Shown here piece by piece: positions 44,692 to 57,128 of a DNA stretch of 64,000 bases (its first letter is position 1; each line of letters opens with the position of its first letter). The notes below the pieces were generated by a model, which did no database searches, was not told the DNA's origin, and worked only from the letters and a program-made list of their open reading frames with translations. Origin of the DNA: Samsoniella hepiali (lineage: Eukaryota; Ascomycota; Sordariomycetes; Hypocreales; Cordycipitaceae); contig LNDK02000121.1 of NCBI GenBank assembly GCA_001455915.2, forward strand, positions 1 to 64,000, in the 5' to 3' direction. The translations under genes and the position numbers were made by a program.

Positions 44692-46216
44692 ATGGGCGAT
44701 CTCCAGGGACGCAAGGTCTTCAAGGTCTTTAACCAGGACTTTATTGTCGACGAACGCTACACCGTGACCAAGGAGGTCGGACAGGGTGCCTACGGTATCG
44801 TCTGGTGAGTTGCCGAGCTCTATGGCCGGCGCCTGTTGGCCACGCCTCATACCTCATACCCCGCGCCATATTTTGCCTTGCAACCTGGCAGCTAACGTCG
44901 CTCTCCTTGCTTTCCAGTGCCGCTGTCAACAACCAAACTTCCGAGGGTGTTGCCATCAAAAAAGTCACCAATGTCTTTTCCAAAAAGATTCTTGCCAAGC
45001 GTGCGCTGCGCGAGATAAAGCTGCTTCAGCACTTTCGCGGCCACCGTAATGTACGTCCAACCGCCCGACCCCGATACCCTCCCCGCCAACTAACTTCTTA
45101 TGCAGATTACTTGCCTCTACGATATGGACATACCTCGGCCGAATGATTTCAACGAGACATATCTATACGAAGGTCAGACAGCTTCTTGCCTCGCCTACGT
45201 CGCATGCCGGACGCTAATATTGTACAGAGCTTATGGAGTGTGATTTGGCTGCTATTATTCGCTCAGGACAACCTTTGACCGACGCGCACTTCCAGTCCTT
45301 CATCTACCAGATTCTCTGTGGTCTCAAGTACATTCACTCCGCCAACGTGCTGCATCGTGACTTGAAACCCGGCAACCTGCTCGTCAACGCCGACTGCGAA
45401 CTCAAAATTTGCGACTTCGGTCTTGCCCGCGGCTTCTCTGTCGACCCCCAGGAAAATGCCGGATACATGACAGAATACGTCGCCACCCGATGGTACCGTG
45501 CTCCCGAGATTATGCTGAGCTTCCAGAGCTACACCAAAGCTAGTACGTAAAAGTCGCCCGCATTCCCATGGCTGTCCTGCTAACCTTTGCCAGTTGACGT
45601 GTGGTCTGTTGGCTGCATCCTCGCCGAGCTCCTCGGCGGCCGTCCCTTCTTCAAGGGCCGCGACTACGTCGACCAGCTTAACCAGATTCTTCACATTCTC
45701 GGTACCCCCAACGAGGAGACGCTCTCGCGCATCGGTTCGCCTCGCGCCCAGGAATACGTCCGCAACCTGCCGTTCATGCCCAAGAGATCCTTCCCCAGCC
45801 TCTTCCCCAACGCCAACCCTGATGCGTTGGACCTGCTCGACAAGATGCTGGCCTTTGACCCCTCGTCGCGCATCAGCGTCGAGCAGGCCCTTGAGCACCC
45901 CTATCTGCACATCTGGCACGACGCCTCTGACGAGCCTGACTGCCCCACAACCTTTAACTTTGACTTTGAGGTCGTCGAGGAGGTGCCCGAGATGCGCCGC
46001 ATGATCCTTGATGAGGTGATGCGCTTCCGTCAGATGGTCCGCACCGTGCCCACCTCGGGTCCCGCACTCACACAGATGCAGCAGCAGCAGCAGGTGCCTA
46101 TGCCGCAGGGTTCGACGCAGTGGAAGGCGGAAGATCCCCGCCCCCAGGAGTACATGGGCGGCGCACACGGTCTCGAGCAGGACCTGGCCGGTGGTCTGGA
46201 TGCCAGCATGAGATAG
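44692..46216 (+). CDS. SLT2: Cell-wall-integrity MAP kinase, Slt2/Mps1 type
   Basis: Five exons: 44692..44804, 44918..45050, 45106..45172, 45228..45542, 45594..46216; 416 residues with every junction in frame. Complete protein kinase: glycine loop GQGAYGIVC, VAIKK lysine, HRDLKPGNLL catalytic loop, DFGLARG, and activation loop Thr186-Glu187-Tyr188 (GYMTEYVATRW). The TEY motif plus the MECDLAAIIRSGQPL segment and the Gln-rich tail (QMQQQQQVPMPQ) identify the Slt2/Mpk1/Mps1 group, activated by a Mkk-type MAPKK and needed for wall integrity and host infection in pathogenic relatives. Conserved housekeeping gene, plus strand, convergent with the DUF3455 gene. Not part of the NRPS cluster. Confidence 0.97.
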
Positions 46217-47041
46217 ATGGTACTTTCAAACGGAACATGTCGGGCAGGGATGTCGTGAGGTGGCGCGGCAGCCACCATAGTGGTCGACTGTTGTTGGATT
46301 CCTAATGACCAATGATTGCATACGATTTAAAATTATGTTTGAGAAATGGAACAAAGTGATGTACGAGTCAAAGTGATGCGGACGTGGTTGCAATTTCTAT
46401 AGCCGCCAGGAACAGCAGGGCCTGACATGGTGGGTCGCTCCGATGACTGCGGCGCGGTAGTGAAGGATACCTCGTACTTGACTTGTGCCAAGAGATGTAT
46501 TTTTTTAAAACATGTGCTCGGCGCATGATGCCAAGCTCCAGGGTTGCGCTACGATCCGCCGGTGTTATAATGTGGCACATCTTATTGGGCCCGGGATTGC
46601 CGCCCTGTTTCATGGCACCGTTTCCCAGCCATTCGCCGCGGTCGCACATGTTACATGGAGGAGACGGCAACACCAAAACGCTTTGTACCCAGCGCAGGCA
46701 GAATCCTATTGCAAAAACTGTAAGGGTAAGGTGATTTTGAATTCAAATACGATGGTATTTGCTATGTACATCTTTAGCGACTGAAATTTTCGTCTTCATC
46801 ATAAATAACATGAAAAACGTGAAAACGTAAACCTTTATATGCCAAACGAGCCGTGTGATGCAAGTATAAAACAAGAACAATAAACAACCAACGCAAGCCC
46901 ACATTCCAATTTTTGGATCCCCTTCCCCCCCATGAAAAAACAAGTAGCAGTATTAAAGGTATCTAGCGAGTGAAAGGAAACTGAAGGAAAAAGGCAACCA
47001 CGTCTATCACGCAACTCCATCTCTTGTCTCGGCACAGTGTC
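46217..47041. other. Intergenic between convergent genes
   Basis: About 825 bp of 3' flanks, A/T-rich around 46730-46920. No gene or element supported. Confidence 0.4.
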
Positions 47042-47872
47042 TTAACCGTAGAACCAGTACGTGGCCGTGTAGCTGGTGCTGTCGCCGCCGGGGCCGTTGG
47101 CGCAGCCGTGCGAGTTGCCACCGGCCGTCAGGACGCGGTAGACAAGCTTGGCCGGACCAACAGCGGCCTCGGTGGCGCTGAGCTTGAGCCAGCCTACGGC
47201 GCCAGTGCCATCCGGACCAGGCGAGGCCGACGCGGGAGCGTCAATAGCCTCGTCCTTCTTGGAGGTCAGGAAGATGTTGCCGTTGTCGAGGAGGAACGAG
47301 GGCACGCCCTTGTCGGTGAAGAAGTGGTGGCCAAGGTACTCGATGGGCTTGTCAATGCCTTCGACGGTCAAGCCGGCGGGCGCCAGGAACGGGCTGGTGA
47401 GCGAGGCGCCTGCGTGCGTGGGGTCGGTGCGGTTGTTGGTGTTGTCGAGGGTGAGCGGCACGGGCAGCTTGGCGAGCACGTCGCCGGACAGGGCGGTGAA
47501 CTGCGCCTCGCTGAGGGAGCGCGCGCCCTGTCCGGGGTATAGCGGGAGTACGTCGTAGAGCACGGCGAGGGCACCGGTGGCGTTGGGTTTGACGCCCTGC
47601 GCAGTGCAGGTGTAGTTTTGGATGCCAAAGCCGAGCGCGATGTGGAGGAGCTTCAGACCGTCGGGCGGGCTGGTGAGTTCCTTGGCTGCAGAGGTGTGTT
47701 AGCAGGATCCGGGGATAGCAGAGACACAGGGTGTCAATTGAGGTTGTCAGCACGTACCATTGCCGCTGAGAGGCAGCGTGGGAGCGGGAGCCGCCCCGGG
47801 CGCATTGCAGGCGGCTGGGGCAGCCAGGACAGAAGCCACCGAGGCGAGAAGAACAAGCGTCTTGGAAAGCAT
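47042..47872 (-). CDS. Secreted DUF3455 protein
   Basis: Exon 1 47872..47758, intron 47757..47686 (72 bp, GTACGT...CTGCAG), exon 2 47685..47042; 252 residues. The N-terminus MLSKTLVLLASVASVLAAPA is a clear signal peptide. The mature part contains LLHIALGFGIQNYTC, GALAVLYDVLPLYPG, GHHFFTDKGVPSF and GGNSHGCANGPG, the hallmarks of DUF3455 (PF11937), whose members are frequently mislabelled malate dehydrogenase in fungal databases; there is no Rossmann fold. Function is unknown; members are secreted and often abundant. Confidence 0.88.
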
Positions 47873-50800
47873 CTTGAACGAACAGAAAATATGTGGAAAG
47901 AAACGACAAGGACGGGATGAATGTATGTCTTAGATGGTGTTGGGTTAAAGATGAGATCTGAGCCGGATTGGGAGAGGATTGTCTCGGGTATAAGTATTAT
48001 AGAGAAGAGAGGAGATGCAACAAGATTGGAAACCTGGTAAACGGGTTGCTACAAGCGAGGCGTTTCCGAGAATAGAATGCTGCAGGACCAGCTGCCGGTG
48101 TAATAGCGTTGTTGTGCGTGGGTGGTAATATTGGGAGGGGGGGCGTGGGGTGTGTGTGGTGGTAGCTTCGAGGGTACTCCGCCTGGGCGCTTGCAGAGTC
48201 TGGGCGTGGTTGGCTAGCGGCGAGCGTTGTGCATAGCTGCAAAGACTAGCTTTTTTGATAACGCTGTGGTGATGAGGGAGAGGAAAAGGGAAAAGGCTGG
48301 CAGTGTATCGTGCTTTGTTGCGCGCTGAGAAGTGAGGGCGTGAAAGACGGGAGGTTGGGGTTACGCTTTATATCTACAAGAATTGGCTGGGGGAGGGGGA
48401 GGGCGGCAGCACAAGGGATTTTTCCCATGACCCAAACGTTTGGAATAAACTTTGACGACGAGCCTCCTCAGAAACCCACGCCCCCTGCAGCCTCCTTCTC
48501 ACCAACGAGCCTTTTTTGGGTGTTTTTTGGCTTCTTTGTTCTGTGCGCTTTGCTGCTCTGCTGTTCTCAGCTTTCTGACATGGGGGGGGCCCGGGGCAAG
48601 CCCCGAAGCAGCGGTGGTGGAATGGGGTGTGGCTTGAGCTGACACGCTTTTGAAAAAAAGGCCGATGCAAGGCTAGAGAAGACGGAGGGCCCAGTAATGA
48701 ACGAATCATTAGTCGGACGGTGGGCGCGACGTTTGGTGGTGGCCACTGCCAGTGCGACCCCAAACACCAAAGCAATTCCACTTCCGGGAAGAGGACTCGT
48801 CAGTACCGGCAACTATTTCCGTGGAAAGGGTTCTATTTGGTTGGGAGGTCTATTTTCATCGCACCGGTAATAGACATGTGGGAAATCGATAGTTTGTTTG
48901 CCAGCTGAGTATTCCTGCAGACGCCCGAAACCCCCTAGACACCACGAGGTTGTGCGTCCAGCCACGAGGCTCCCTTGCTTGCTAACTAGCTCTAGTCCCC
49001 CAGCCCATCAGGCCTGATTCCTCAGCGATAAACGACCCGATTCCGGCAGAGTGCACTGCTATTCCAATTCACACTGATGGTCCAATATACGGGCTTTGTA
49101 ATACACGGCCCTGGAATAGCACACGCGGCGGCGCCCCCGGCATACAAGGCATGGGGAATGCATAATGACCACCCCCTCTCCTGCCGGTATTACGCCTCCG
49201 GATCAGCAATCGCCTGCTGCACGTCAGATTGAGACACTTGCCCAGCTCAGGATGTGGGTGTGGAACAAAAGAAAAAACTGCAAGAACCGGGGGGTGTCGT
49301 GTTCCATACATGGGAACTCGGTGTCCCCATGCACGCCCAAATTTTACCACGTCGCGTTATACTCTGCCCATGCAGGACCGAACCTGAACCCCCATCTTCC
49401 ACCACCTGTGCTACCTACGGGCGCTTAAAGGTTCCCCTCTCGTCCCCATACAAACTGCCTGGCATTGTCCAACCAGGTCACGCTAACACCAAACCCCAAA
49501 TATAGAAACCAAGCCCCCCCGCCCGCCACTTCTCCAGCTTGTCCTCCCCCGACGCCAAATGTTATGATTCACTACCAGGTGGGTGCGGGCACATGTAGTT
49601 GGGCGGCTAAGAAGAAACACCACCGTTCTACAATGCCGTCCTAGACGGGAGCAATTCCCCATGATGATGAGCTACCTGACAAGACCCGAGACACGTTCAT
49701 CCGGGGTTCTCGGCACATTAATTACCAACAACCCCTGCTGAGCCTTTATTCTCACTGTCCTGTCGCATCCCGCCCCGCCTGCTGAGCCCTCGGGGCGGCG
49801 GCGTCGGCTTACCAGTTTCAGAGCTACTTGTGCGGGAGATGAGCACACATGCAGGAGGGCCAGACTAACCCCCCCCCCCCCCCCTTATGGCCCGGACTGA
49901 TGTTGATAGCGAGAGAGAAAAAAAGTGCAGTGACTGTTTTTTCAATGCAAGCCACAAGAGGTCCTGAAACGAGCCGTTATTGTCCATGTCTGCCTTGTAC
50001 ACAGGGTAACGCACAACCGCTGTTGGCCCGACTGAACAACCCGGCGATGACCAATATATATACATATATACATATATTTATATATATTGGCCGCCAAGCT
50101 CTGCAGCCAGGCAGTTTTCATTTAAATCTTCTCTAGTTACTTCCGCTGCCAATCTGCCCGGTCACAATCTCGCCGCCACTCACCCGACTCAGCCCTGCGC
50201 ACAGTTCGAGCAATCCCTCTCGCCGTGTTTCTCGGATCGCGCCGTCAATGCGTTTCAAACTGGCAAAATCTACCCTTTCTTTTTTGTCTAGCCTCGATTT
50301 GTCCTAAACAGTTTGAGACGGTTTCAACTACTGCACGCTGGTCATGACCCGTACAGAGGGGGCGGGAAGCTTCGCGTTTCGGAAGAGTATATATCTGGGG
50401 CGGTGCGCACTGACACAAACTAGCCAACGGTCGCTTTGTTTTAGTCCAGCTTTGCATCGTCAAGAAGAAACACACTGCCAGACGCAGGAGGATGAAACTC
50501 GATAGTTCGCCTCGATGTGTTTTATGCAAGACACTTCGGTCACGGACACACATCTTGCTTTTGCTCTCGCCGCTGCGAGGGCTGTGACTTGACCGCAGCT
50601 GCTTCATGTTCAGCGCGTCCCAGCTACAGGGCGACGGAGCTCGCAAAATAAAGAGTTGCTGCGCTGCGTAAGAATGCAGAACAGCGTTTCATGTCTAGTA
50701 TTGTTGCTCGACTGATTACGTGCGCTCGGTCTGAACTCGAACGCACCGAGATGCTGCTGTTCCCCGTCAATTTGGGCAACTCGACATGAAGTTTTCCTCT

Positions 50801-51122
50801 TGGCTTTTCTTTTGCTACTACAATAGATGGTGTCGAGATACTGCTAAAAGCAGGCGCTGGTCGTCGTACAATGGCAACTGATAGAGAACACTGTTCCAAG
50901 TTCTAGAGCGTGGCTGGGCCTTTTCGTGGCAGTAGACTGAGATAACGGTCGAGATATTTCATTGAACATTGTATACTATTCATTATTTACACTTCAAGAT
51001 GTGTAACATTGCTACATGGGCCATCTAAGCCAACTACCCGGAATAAAAAGTTCTAGCCAAACAACCTGGATATCCTAAAAGAGTCGCCTTAAAAATTCAC
51101 GTCGAAACCATTCAACTACTCT
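47873..51122. other. 3.2-kb gene-poor region
   Basis: No gene supported over 3.2 kb. It holds the DUF3455 promoter, a poly-C tract (about 49870-49884), an AT-rich microsatellite (50055-50090, ATATATACAT repeats), and many short frames without domains. Noncoding RNA genes cannot be excluded by eye. Confidence 0.4.
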
Positions 51123-52630
51123 CTACTTTTGGCCGTCCTGCATCTGGCTCATTCTGTTCCGCAGGGTTTCCTGCTCCTGCTCGATGCGCTCTAGCTCCAA
51201 GATGCGCTGCCGCCGCTGCTCCAGCTGCGAGTGCTGCTGTCGGAGGTTCGACAGCTCCTCCGCGCTGGGCTCCTCCGACGGCACAGCTACAAACGACTGA
51301 GGATCTGCCGATGCCGACCGTGGCATCGACTGCGGCTGGGCCACGGCAGCAGGTTGTGCGGGGTGCACGGCTGGACTGCCGCTGCCCATTTCGATAGGCG
51401 TATTGGGCAAATGCGCGCCCGCCAGCTCCGACGGTGGCAACTCAGAACTACCGATGCTGGAACCGCCGGTCCCCGTCACACTACCAATTCCACGCTCCGC
51501 AGCCACGGCGACGGCAGGCGGCGGCGTGACACTATTGGTCGCCCAGTGACTATTTGCAGCCGAGGTATTATTACCCATTTCGGACATGCTAGGGTAGTGC
51601 TGGTGCTGCGGCTGCGTGTTCTGCTGCTGATATGCGGGTTGCGGCTGCGACGGCGGTTGCTGGCCCCCGTAGTGCTGCTCCGGCGATGGCCCCGGGCCCG
51701 GCGGCTGACCCGCATACTGTGATGGCACCATATATGGCTGCTGTGGCGTCTGGAACTGCTTCGCTCGCTTGCTTGACGTCCGCACGCGCCAGATGATGAG
51801 TCCGAGAATAGTGAACCCGAAAATCGCACTCACGGACACACCTAGGCCAATGCCGACCTTGGCACCTGTGGAGAGACCGCCACCGCTTCCGCCAGAATCG
51901 CCGTTGCCGTGGTCGCTGCCGGAGCCAGGGGAGGAGCCGGAGCCGGAGCCGGAGCCGGAGCTCGAGCTACTTGGAGGACTACCGCCGCCGCTGTCGTTTG
52001 GGTAGTAGCCAGACGACCCGGCGCGGCCCTGGAGGTTGGCCTTTCTTGTATGCTGCATCAGGTAGTCCTCCTCCGTGTTAGTCGGGTTGGCGCCGGGGTA
52101 CAACGGGTGCGTCGCCAACGCGGACAGGTCTGTCGATGCCCAGCGAATCTGAATCATGGGCGCAGTCGCGGTGCCAGAGAAAGCGACGGATATATCGTCA
52201 TTTTTACATCTGTAGCCTCTGTGCTTTCTGGTCAATTGTCATCCATCATAAGCCATTGGAATTCTGAATATACACACCTAGGAACGCATTGCACAGCCGT
52301 CTCGGTCGGCTCGACGGGAGGGCCTTGGTCTGAGTTCCAGCGAAAGCAGCCGGCCGTGTAGCCACGGGGACAGACGGCCGGCGAGTAGTAGCCGACGGTC
52401 GACCACCAATAGTCGTCAAAGCTGGGCGGGCCGCACACATCCCGTACGTGCTTGTTCTTGTGGAATTCGTGGCTGAGAAAGTTGATGCCGCACGGGAAAT
52501 CGAATGGCGTGGCCATGGCGGCCGCGGGCCCAATGCCATTGTGCACGGCCACGGCGGCCGCAATCGGGGTGGTGCTGGTGGCTGTCGCAGCAGCCAGCGC
52601 AGCCGTCGCTGTCGGGAGCAATGTCGCCAT
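51123..52630 (-). CDS. Single-pass cell-surface protein, Ser/Gly-rich stalk
   Basis: Exon 1 52630..52278, intron 52277..52210 (68 bp, GTGTGT...ACAG), exon 2 52209..51123; 479 residues. The extracellular part has conserved cysteines (DFPCGINF, VRDVCGPP, AVCPRGYTAGCFRW, VQCVPRC), then a Ser/Gly-rich stalk (SSSSSGSGSGSGS), one membrane helix (GAKVGIGLGVSVSAIFGFTI region) followed by basic residues, and a long Pro/Gln-rich cytosolic tail ending in a Gln/Glu-rich coiled coil. No classic signal peptide is obvious in the Ala-rich start. The layout resembles fungal Mid2/Wsc-like surface proteins, but no WSC domain is present. Function unknown. Confidence 0.75.
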
Positions 52631-53686
52631 CAGGGCCAGTCAGTCAACCCATCAAAGTGTGTACGAAGTCAAGTTTCTCCCACGACAAGATCATCAATCG
52701 ACCGCGACAGATCTCCTCCATGTCAAGGGGCTTCTCAGCTTCAGCCGCATGAACCAGACTGTGGTGACGGACCAGCCCGTTCCGAAGGGCTGAAAGACAG
52801 AAAGGCCCAACCAGCACGCTAATATTTAAGCGTAACTCTTTTGGTTGTGTTGGGGTGCTGATCTTCGGATGCCATAGGCGCTAGCTAGGCCTAACAAAGT
52901 AGAGTATTCAAAGCCATGCCGTTTGGCGCGAGCTGTACGAGCACTTGACTCCAGTCAGCGACACTTAATTTCAGCTGGCGGCGCGATGATTATGGCCAGA
53001 CCTTGGTCCTTTGCTTCTGGACTCGTGAGGGGATCTTGCAGCACATAATCAATTTAATAAAAATTAGGAAATAGTATAGAATCGATCGGGAGCATCATCT
53101 GTACCTGCAGGCGGCTGCCTCCACTGATACTAATCGATGTTAAGCTCCAGTTCCTCTGTCTGGCAAGATGGCAGCTGTCAAATCCCTGTATCTGCTCCAT
53201 GCAACTGTTGAGAGGCGCGCCATGTATGCAATAAGATGTCATATTGGGCCCAGGTGCCATACCCAATCGATGCTCCAAGCTTGTAGTTTCATCCTGTGTT
53301 TGGATTATTCGCGCAGCGTGTAGGTCGAGAGTGCGCTGAACCACCACACGCTAAACTGGATTGTTACTCAGCTGTCAGACAGCCCATCCCAATTGAGTCC
53401 GAAACGGACAGGAAATGCAGAAATATTCGAATTTTCTACATACTGTCAAATTCAGAAAAAAAAAGAATAATACGCAGAAATAAACAGATCTTCTTGTATC
53501 TAAACAGTCTTGCGGCTCTCAGCTGCCAACTAACAATGCTCGATAATCCGCATGAGAAAACCCCGCTTCCGTGTCCGCTTCCCGCTTCTCGTCATCACCA
53601 ACCTGCCAACAGAACAGCTACCCAAAGACACTCGAGTCTGCAGACACTCTCTTGCTCCTGCAACTTATCGTATTCATCTGCATTCT
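52631..53686. other. Divergent promoter region
   Basis: About 1 kb between the surface-protein gene (minus) and the second regulator (plus). An A-rich stretch lies at 53456-53470. No gene seen. Confidence 0.4.
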
Positions 53687-55795
53687 ATGACCATGGCCCG
53701 TCAAGCAGACGACCCGACGACCCGCAAGGCGTGTAGGTCCTGTGCGACAGCCAAGGTGCGCTGCGCCTGGTTACGTAGCGAAGCAGCAGCATCTCGCATG
53801 AAAGCGCCGGCATGCGATCGGTACAAGATCCCTGAGCACAGTAGAATTACATGTTATATCAATACTGACAAACCCCCCAGATGTCTGCGATTAAAAAAGT
53901 CTTGCACCACCCAGGCGTCCTCAGTCAGAGTAGCGCCAGTACCCCGGACGCAAGTGTTCCAACCTGTTTTTCGAATCTGCTAAGACCAAGCACAAAGTCT
54001 GATGATGTTACTATAGGCGATTTGGTCAGCTGGAGCAACGAGTCGATGCTCTCTTTCAGACTCTACAACAAAGCCAAGACACACCTCGCAGCCAGTTGTC
54101 TGCTGTCAACACTCCGGCATCATGCACCGCCAGATCTATACGGTCTCCAATTTCTAGGTCCAAAGAGGCGCAATCAGTTGGAAAATCCTGTACCACGACG
54201 CCGCCTCATTCACTCGAGTTTGCCGAGGTACAGGTGGCAGATGATGCCCTTTGGCCATCTGATGACCAAGCAGACGCATTACTTGACGTTTATACCAGAA
54301 GCATTGGCAATCTATTCCCTTTTGTCGCAGCCCCGGATGTCCCTGCCGGCGAATTGCGAAGTAGGCGCCCGTTCCTCTTCAAGGCCATGGTCATGGCCGC
54401 ATCGTACCACAATAGAGAACTTCAGAAACGACGAGCCAGAGACTTTACCATCTCCCTCACCAACTGCATCCTGCTCGAAGGATACAAGTCTTTTGATGCG
54501 CTCCAGGGTCTGTTAGTGCATATTTCATGGTAAGTAAAGATACCAGCTCTGGAAACCTCAATGCTAAGCCCGCAGGTACCAATGCCACGTAAAGCGCAAC
54601 TCACAAATGACCAACTTGATGCAGCTCGCCGTCGCTGTACTGGCCGACTTGGAGTTGAACAAGCCAGTCCACACAAATGACCGAAGGAAACTCATTTACG
54701 ACGTTACTCGATCTAGTTATGGTTTTACCAGCGAGACGCGCGAGCTTACAAACGACGAGAAACGTGCTTTGCTGGGCTGCTACTACCTTTCCTCGACGTG
54801 AGTGCAAAATCGGGCATAATATGCATTCACTAACAAAATTAGTGCATCCACAGTCTACCGTAAGATTGATGCGTTGAGGTTCAGTCGTCACATGGAAGAC
54901 GCACTGGAGCGCCTCGTCGCTTCCGGGGAGAGAGAATCGGATGTTCTTCTATACTACCTCGTACGGTTGCAGCAGATAGTCCAAGACATTACCCAAGCTA
55001 TCCCATACGATGAGCCACAAGATTCGCAGTCTTGTGGGGCTCCGTTTCTTATGCACGTCAAGATGCTAGATAAGAGTCTGTCGGATTTTCAGAAGTCAAT
55101 GCCGGCTTCGCTGCAGCATCACGGTATTTCAGCAATTTTAGAATACGAAGGGAGACTCGCTAACTTCCACAGGTGGCTTGTTAATGCATCTTACGACAGC
55201 GCGTATATTTCTCTACGAAGTTAGTCTATATGATGCGCCATGGGAAGGTACATCAGTGCATCAGCGTCTAGATGGCTTATGGTCGTGCGTGGAAGCGATG
55301 CACTCCTTCTTTCAAATATTTTGCGCCATGCCGGACGAGTCATACATTACCATTCCTTACGCTGTATGGGGTCAGCTGTCCCATGCCTTGCTCACGTCGT
55401 CTCGAGTATGCCTAGTCGACATTGCTGGCTGGGACAAGAGCTTGATGGACAGTGACAAGAAGTTCCTTCCCGCTTTAGACGCCGTAATAAAAAGATTAGA
55501 TACGTCTCAGAAGTTTGCCAAGGTAAATTGGCTTGGAGAGCAAGATGATGCAATACTCGAGCGCATCATTTCCAAATTTGGCTGGATGCGAAAGTGGTTC
55601 GAGGAGCATGCGGGACAGAAGAGCACCGAAGCGGCGGCGTCTGCTGTCCCCGACATTGGCATTCAAAATGGCTTGCAAGAAATTCAGGAGAGTATAATTA
55701 TGGACAGTCAGTTTTGGGAAGACATCATGGCGGAATACCAGATTCTACCTGAGGCCTTCATGGCCAATTCCATACCAGAACCTGTGCTCTACTAA
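53687..55795 (+). CDS. Zn2Cys6 transcription factor, unusual long zinc-cluster loop
   Basis: Proposed exons: 53687..53820, 53881..53953, 54030..54529, 54576..54797, 54843..55123, 55173..55795 (610 residues; the 53954..54029 intron has a weaker GTGTTC donor and is the least certain). The zinc cluster is split by intron 1: CRSCATAKVRC, then CDR|CLRLKKSC, giving C-x2-C-x6-C-x16-C-x2-C-x6-C. The 16-residue central loop is longer than usual. A short coiled coil (QLEQRVDALFQTLQQ) follows, then a Fungal_trans-type region (LFPFVAAPDVPAGELR, RPFLFKAMVMAAS, GLLMHLTTARIFLYEVSLYDAPW). The gene is flanked by core genes, so its targets cannot be inferred. Confidence 0.82.
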
Positions 55796-55900
55796 CATCA
55801 GCCAGAGGCTCAGAGCAGCCACAGTGATTTGATTCCAAAGTAGAGGATTCGATTCGTGCCAATCAAGAGGACAGAATTCGATATAAAATACTTGAGCAAA

Positions 55901-55938
55901 CAATTCTACACTTTTGAAACAATTCTACACTTTTGAAA
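55901..55938. repeat. Tandem duplication of a 19-bp unit
   Basis: The unit CAATTCTACACTTTTGAAA occurs twice in perfect tandem (55901-55919 and 55920-55938) in the gap between the regulator gene and the dynactin gene. Confidence 0.9.
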
Positions 55939-56082
55939 CAATTTAATTTTATCAGGGCGGCTGGCTATCGTGCCTTGCCGTGCATGGTGGCTGCTGCCCC
56001 ACACAAGCTCTCGTCTTGGGCAGAGCTCAAACCTCAACTTCAACCTGCAACCTCTAGAGCAGCCGCAGTCTTCCACGCCGCG

Positions 56083-56760
56083 ATGTCGCGCCGCCCAGCA
56101 AAGGGCGACTATATCGAGACCGTGAGAGCCAAGCGATTACACCGCATCCCTTTTTCTCGCTGCCGTGACGTGCTAATTTCCCCTTAGGACACCGGCAACA
56201 AGGTCGCCCGAAAAGCTGTCCTCGTCGGCACGCAGAATATTGTCCTTGGCGGCAAGACCGTCATCCAGCCCGATGTCATGATCCGCGGCGACCTCGTCAG
56301 AACCGCGCCCTCCTCCTCCTCCTCCTCCTCTTCCTCTACGCCCGGCAGCGGCGCCGCCACCTCCAACACGGCCGTCTCTATAGGCCGCTACTGCTTCCTG
56401 AGCCGAGGCGTGGTTCTGCGCCCACCGGGGCGTATGTACAAGGGCACGTATACACATATGCCGCTGCGGATGGGTGACCACGTCCTCGTCGGTGCGGGTA
56501 GCGTGGTGCAGGCGGCGACCGTGGGCAACCACGTGTCCATCGGTCGCGGATGCACAGTGGGCGAGTTTGCCATCCTCAAGGACTACGTCAAGGTGCTAGA
56601 CGGCGCCGTAGTTGCGCCGTTTACGGTCATTCCGAGCTTTTCAATTGTCGCGGGCCGACCGGCGCGCGTGGTGGGCGAGATCCCTGAAGGTGGTCATGAC
56701 GAGTTTGAGCTGCGAGACCTGTACAAGACGGTCGGCAATAACCCGCAGCCGCCTTCATAG
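56083..56760 (+). CDS. DCTN5: Dynactin p25 subunit
   Basis: Exon 1 56083..56121 (MSRRPAKGDYIET), intron 56122..56187 (66 bp, GTGAGA...TTAG), exon 2 56188..56760; 203 residues. The protein is a left-handed beta-helix with hexapeptide repeats (VLVGTQNIVLGGKTVIQPDVMIRG, SIGRGCTVGEFAILKDYVKV) matching the p25 (DCTN5) pointed-end subunit of dynactin, which helps dynein bind membranous cargo such as early endosomes. A lineage-specific Ser-rich insert encoded by a TCC repeat (about 56309-56340) interrupts the first part of the helix. Highly conserved core gene. Confidence 0.95.
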
Positions 56761-57128
56761 GGGGGGGATCGGGCGGAGAACGAGACGATAGAAGGGGCGG
56801 ATGATATTCTATACTGCTTTGAACTGAGAGAAATGTGGGCATTCTACGCTGGTCCGATGCACCATAGGCCAAGGAGAGATTGGCAGGCGACGAGAGGCGC
56901 GCACTACATGATACGATACCACATAGCGATGATTTAATGAACAAAGAAAGGAGAGGCGCCCTTTCATTTTAGAACAAAGTAAGCTATACGAAGTGATATT
57001 CGTGATTGCTATCGAGAACAAGATATATATGCGGCCATATGGTTTGCATCATCGGTCACTGAGAGCTCACGCTTCTGCAGTCGAACAAGTCCGTCTTCCA
57101 CACCGCAGAGGCAACCCGATCCGTCTTC
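56761..57128. other. Intergenic between convergent genes
   Basis: 3' flanks of the dynactin and BYS1 genes; no feature seen. Confidence 0.4.

Noticed and set aside
45263..46168. 301-codon open frame antisense to the MAP kinase
   Set aside because: It is a shadow of a high-GC coding exon; the product is low-complexity and lacks any domain.
47352..47909. Arg/Pro-rich 185-codon frame overlapping the DUF3455 gene
   Set aside because: It runs through the intron in the wrong frame and has the composition of a GC-rich shadow.
49865..50136. Small frames around the poly-C and AT repeats
   Set aside because: They are translations of homopolymer and microsatellite sequence.
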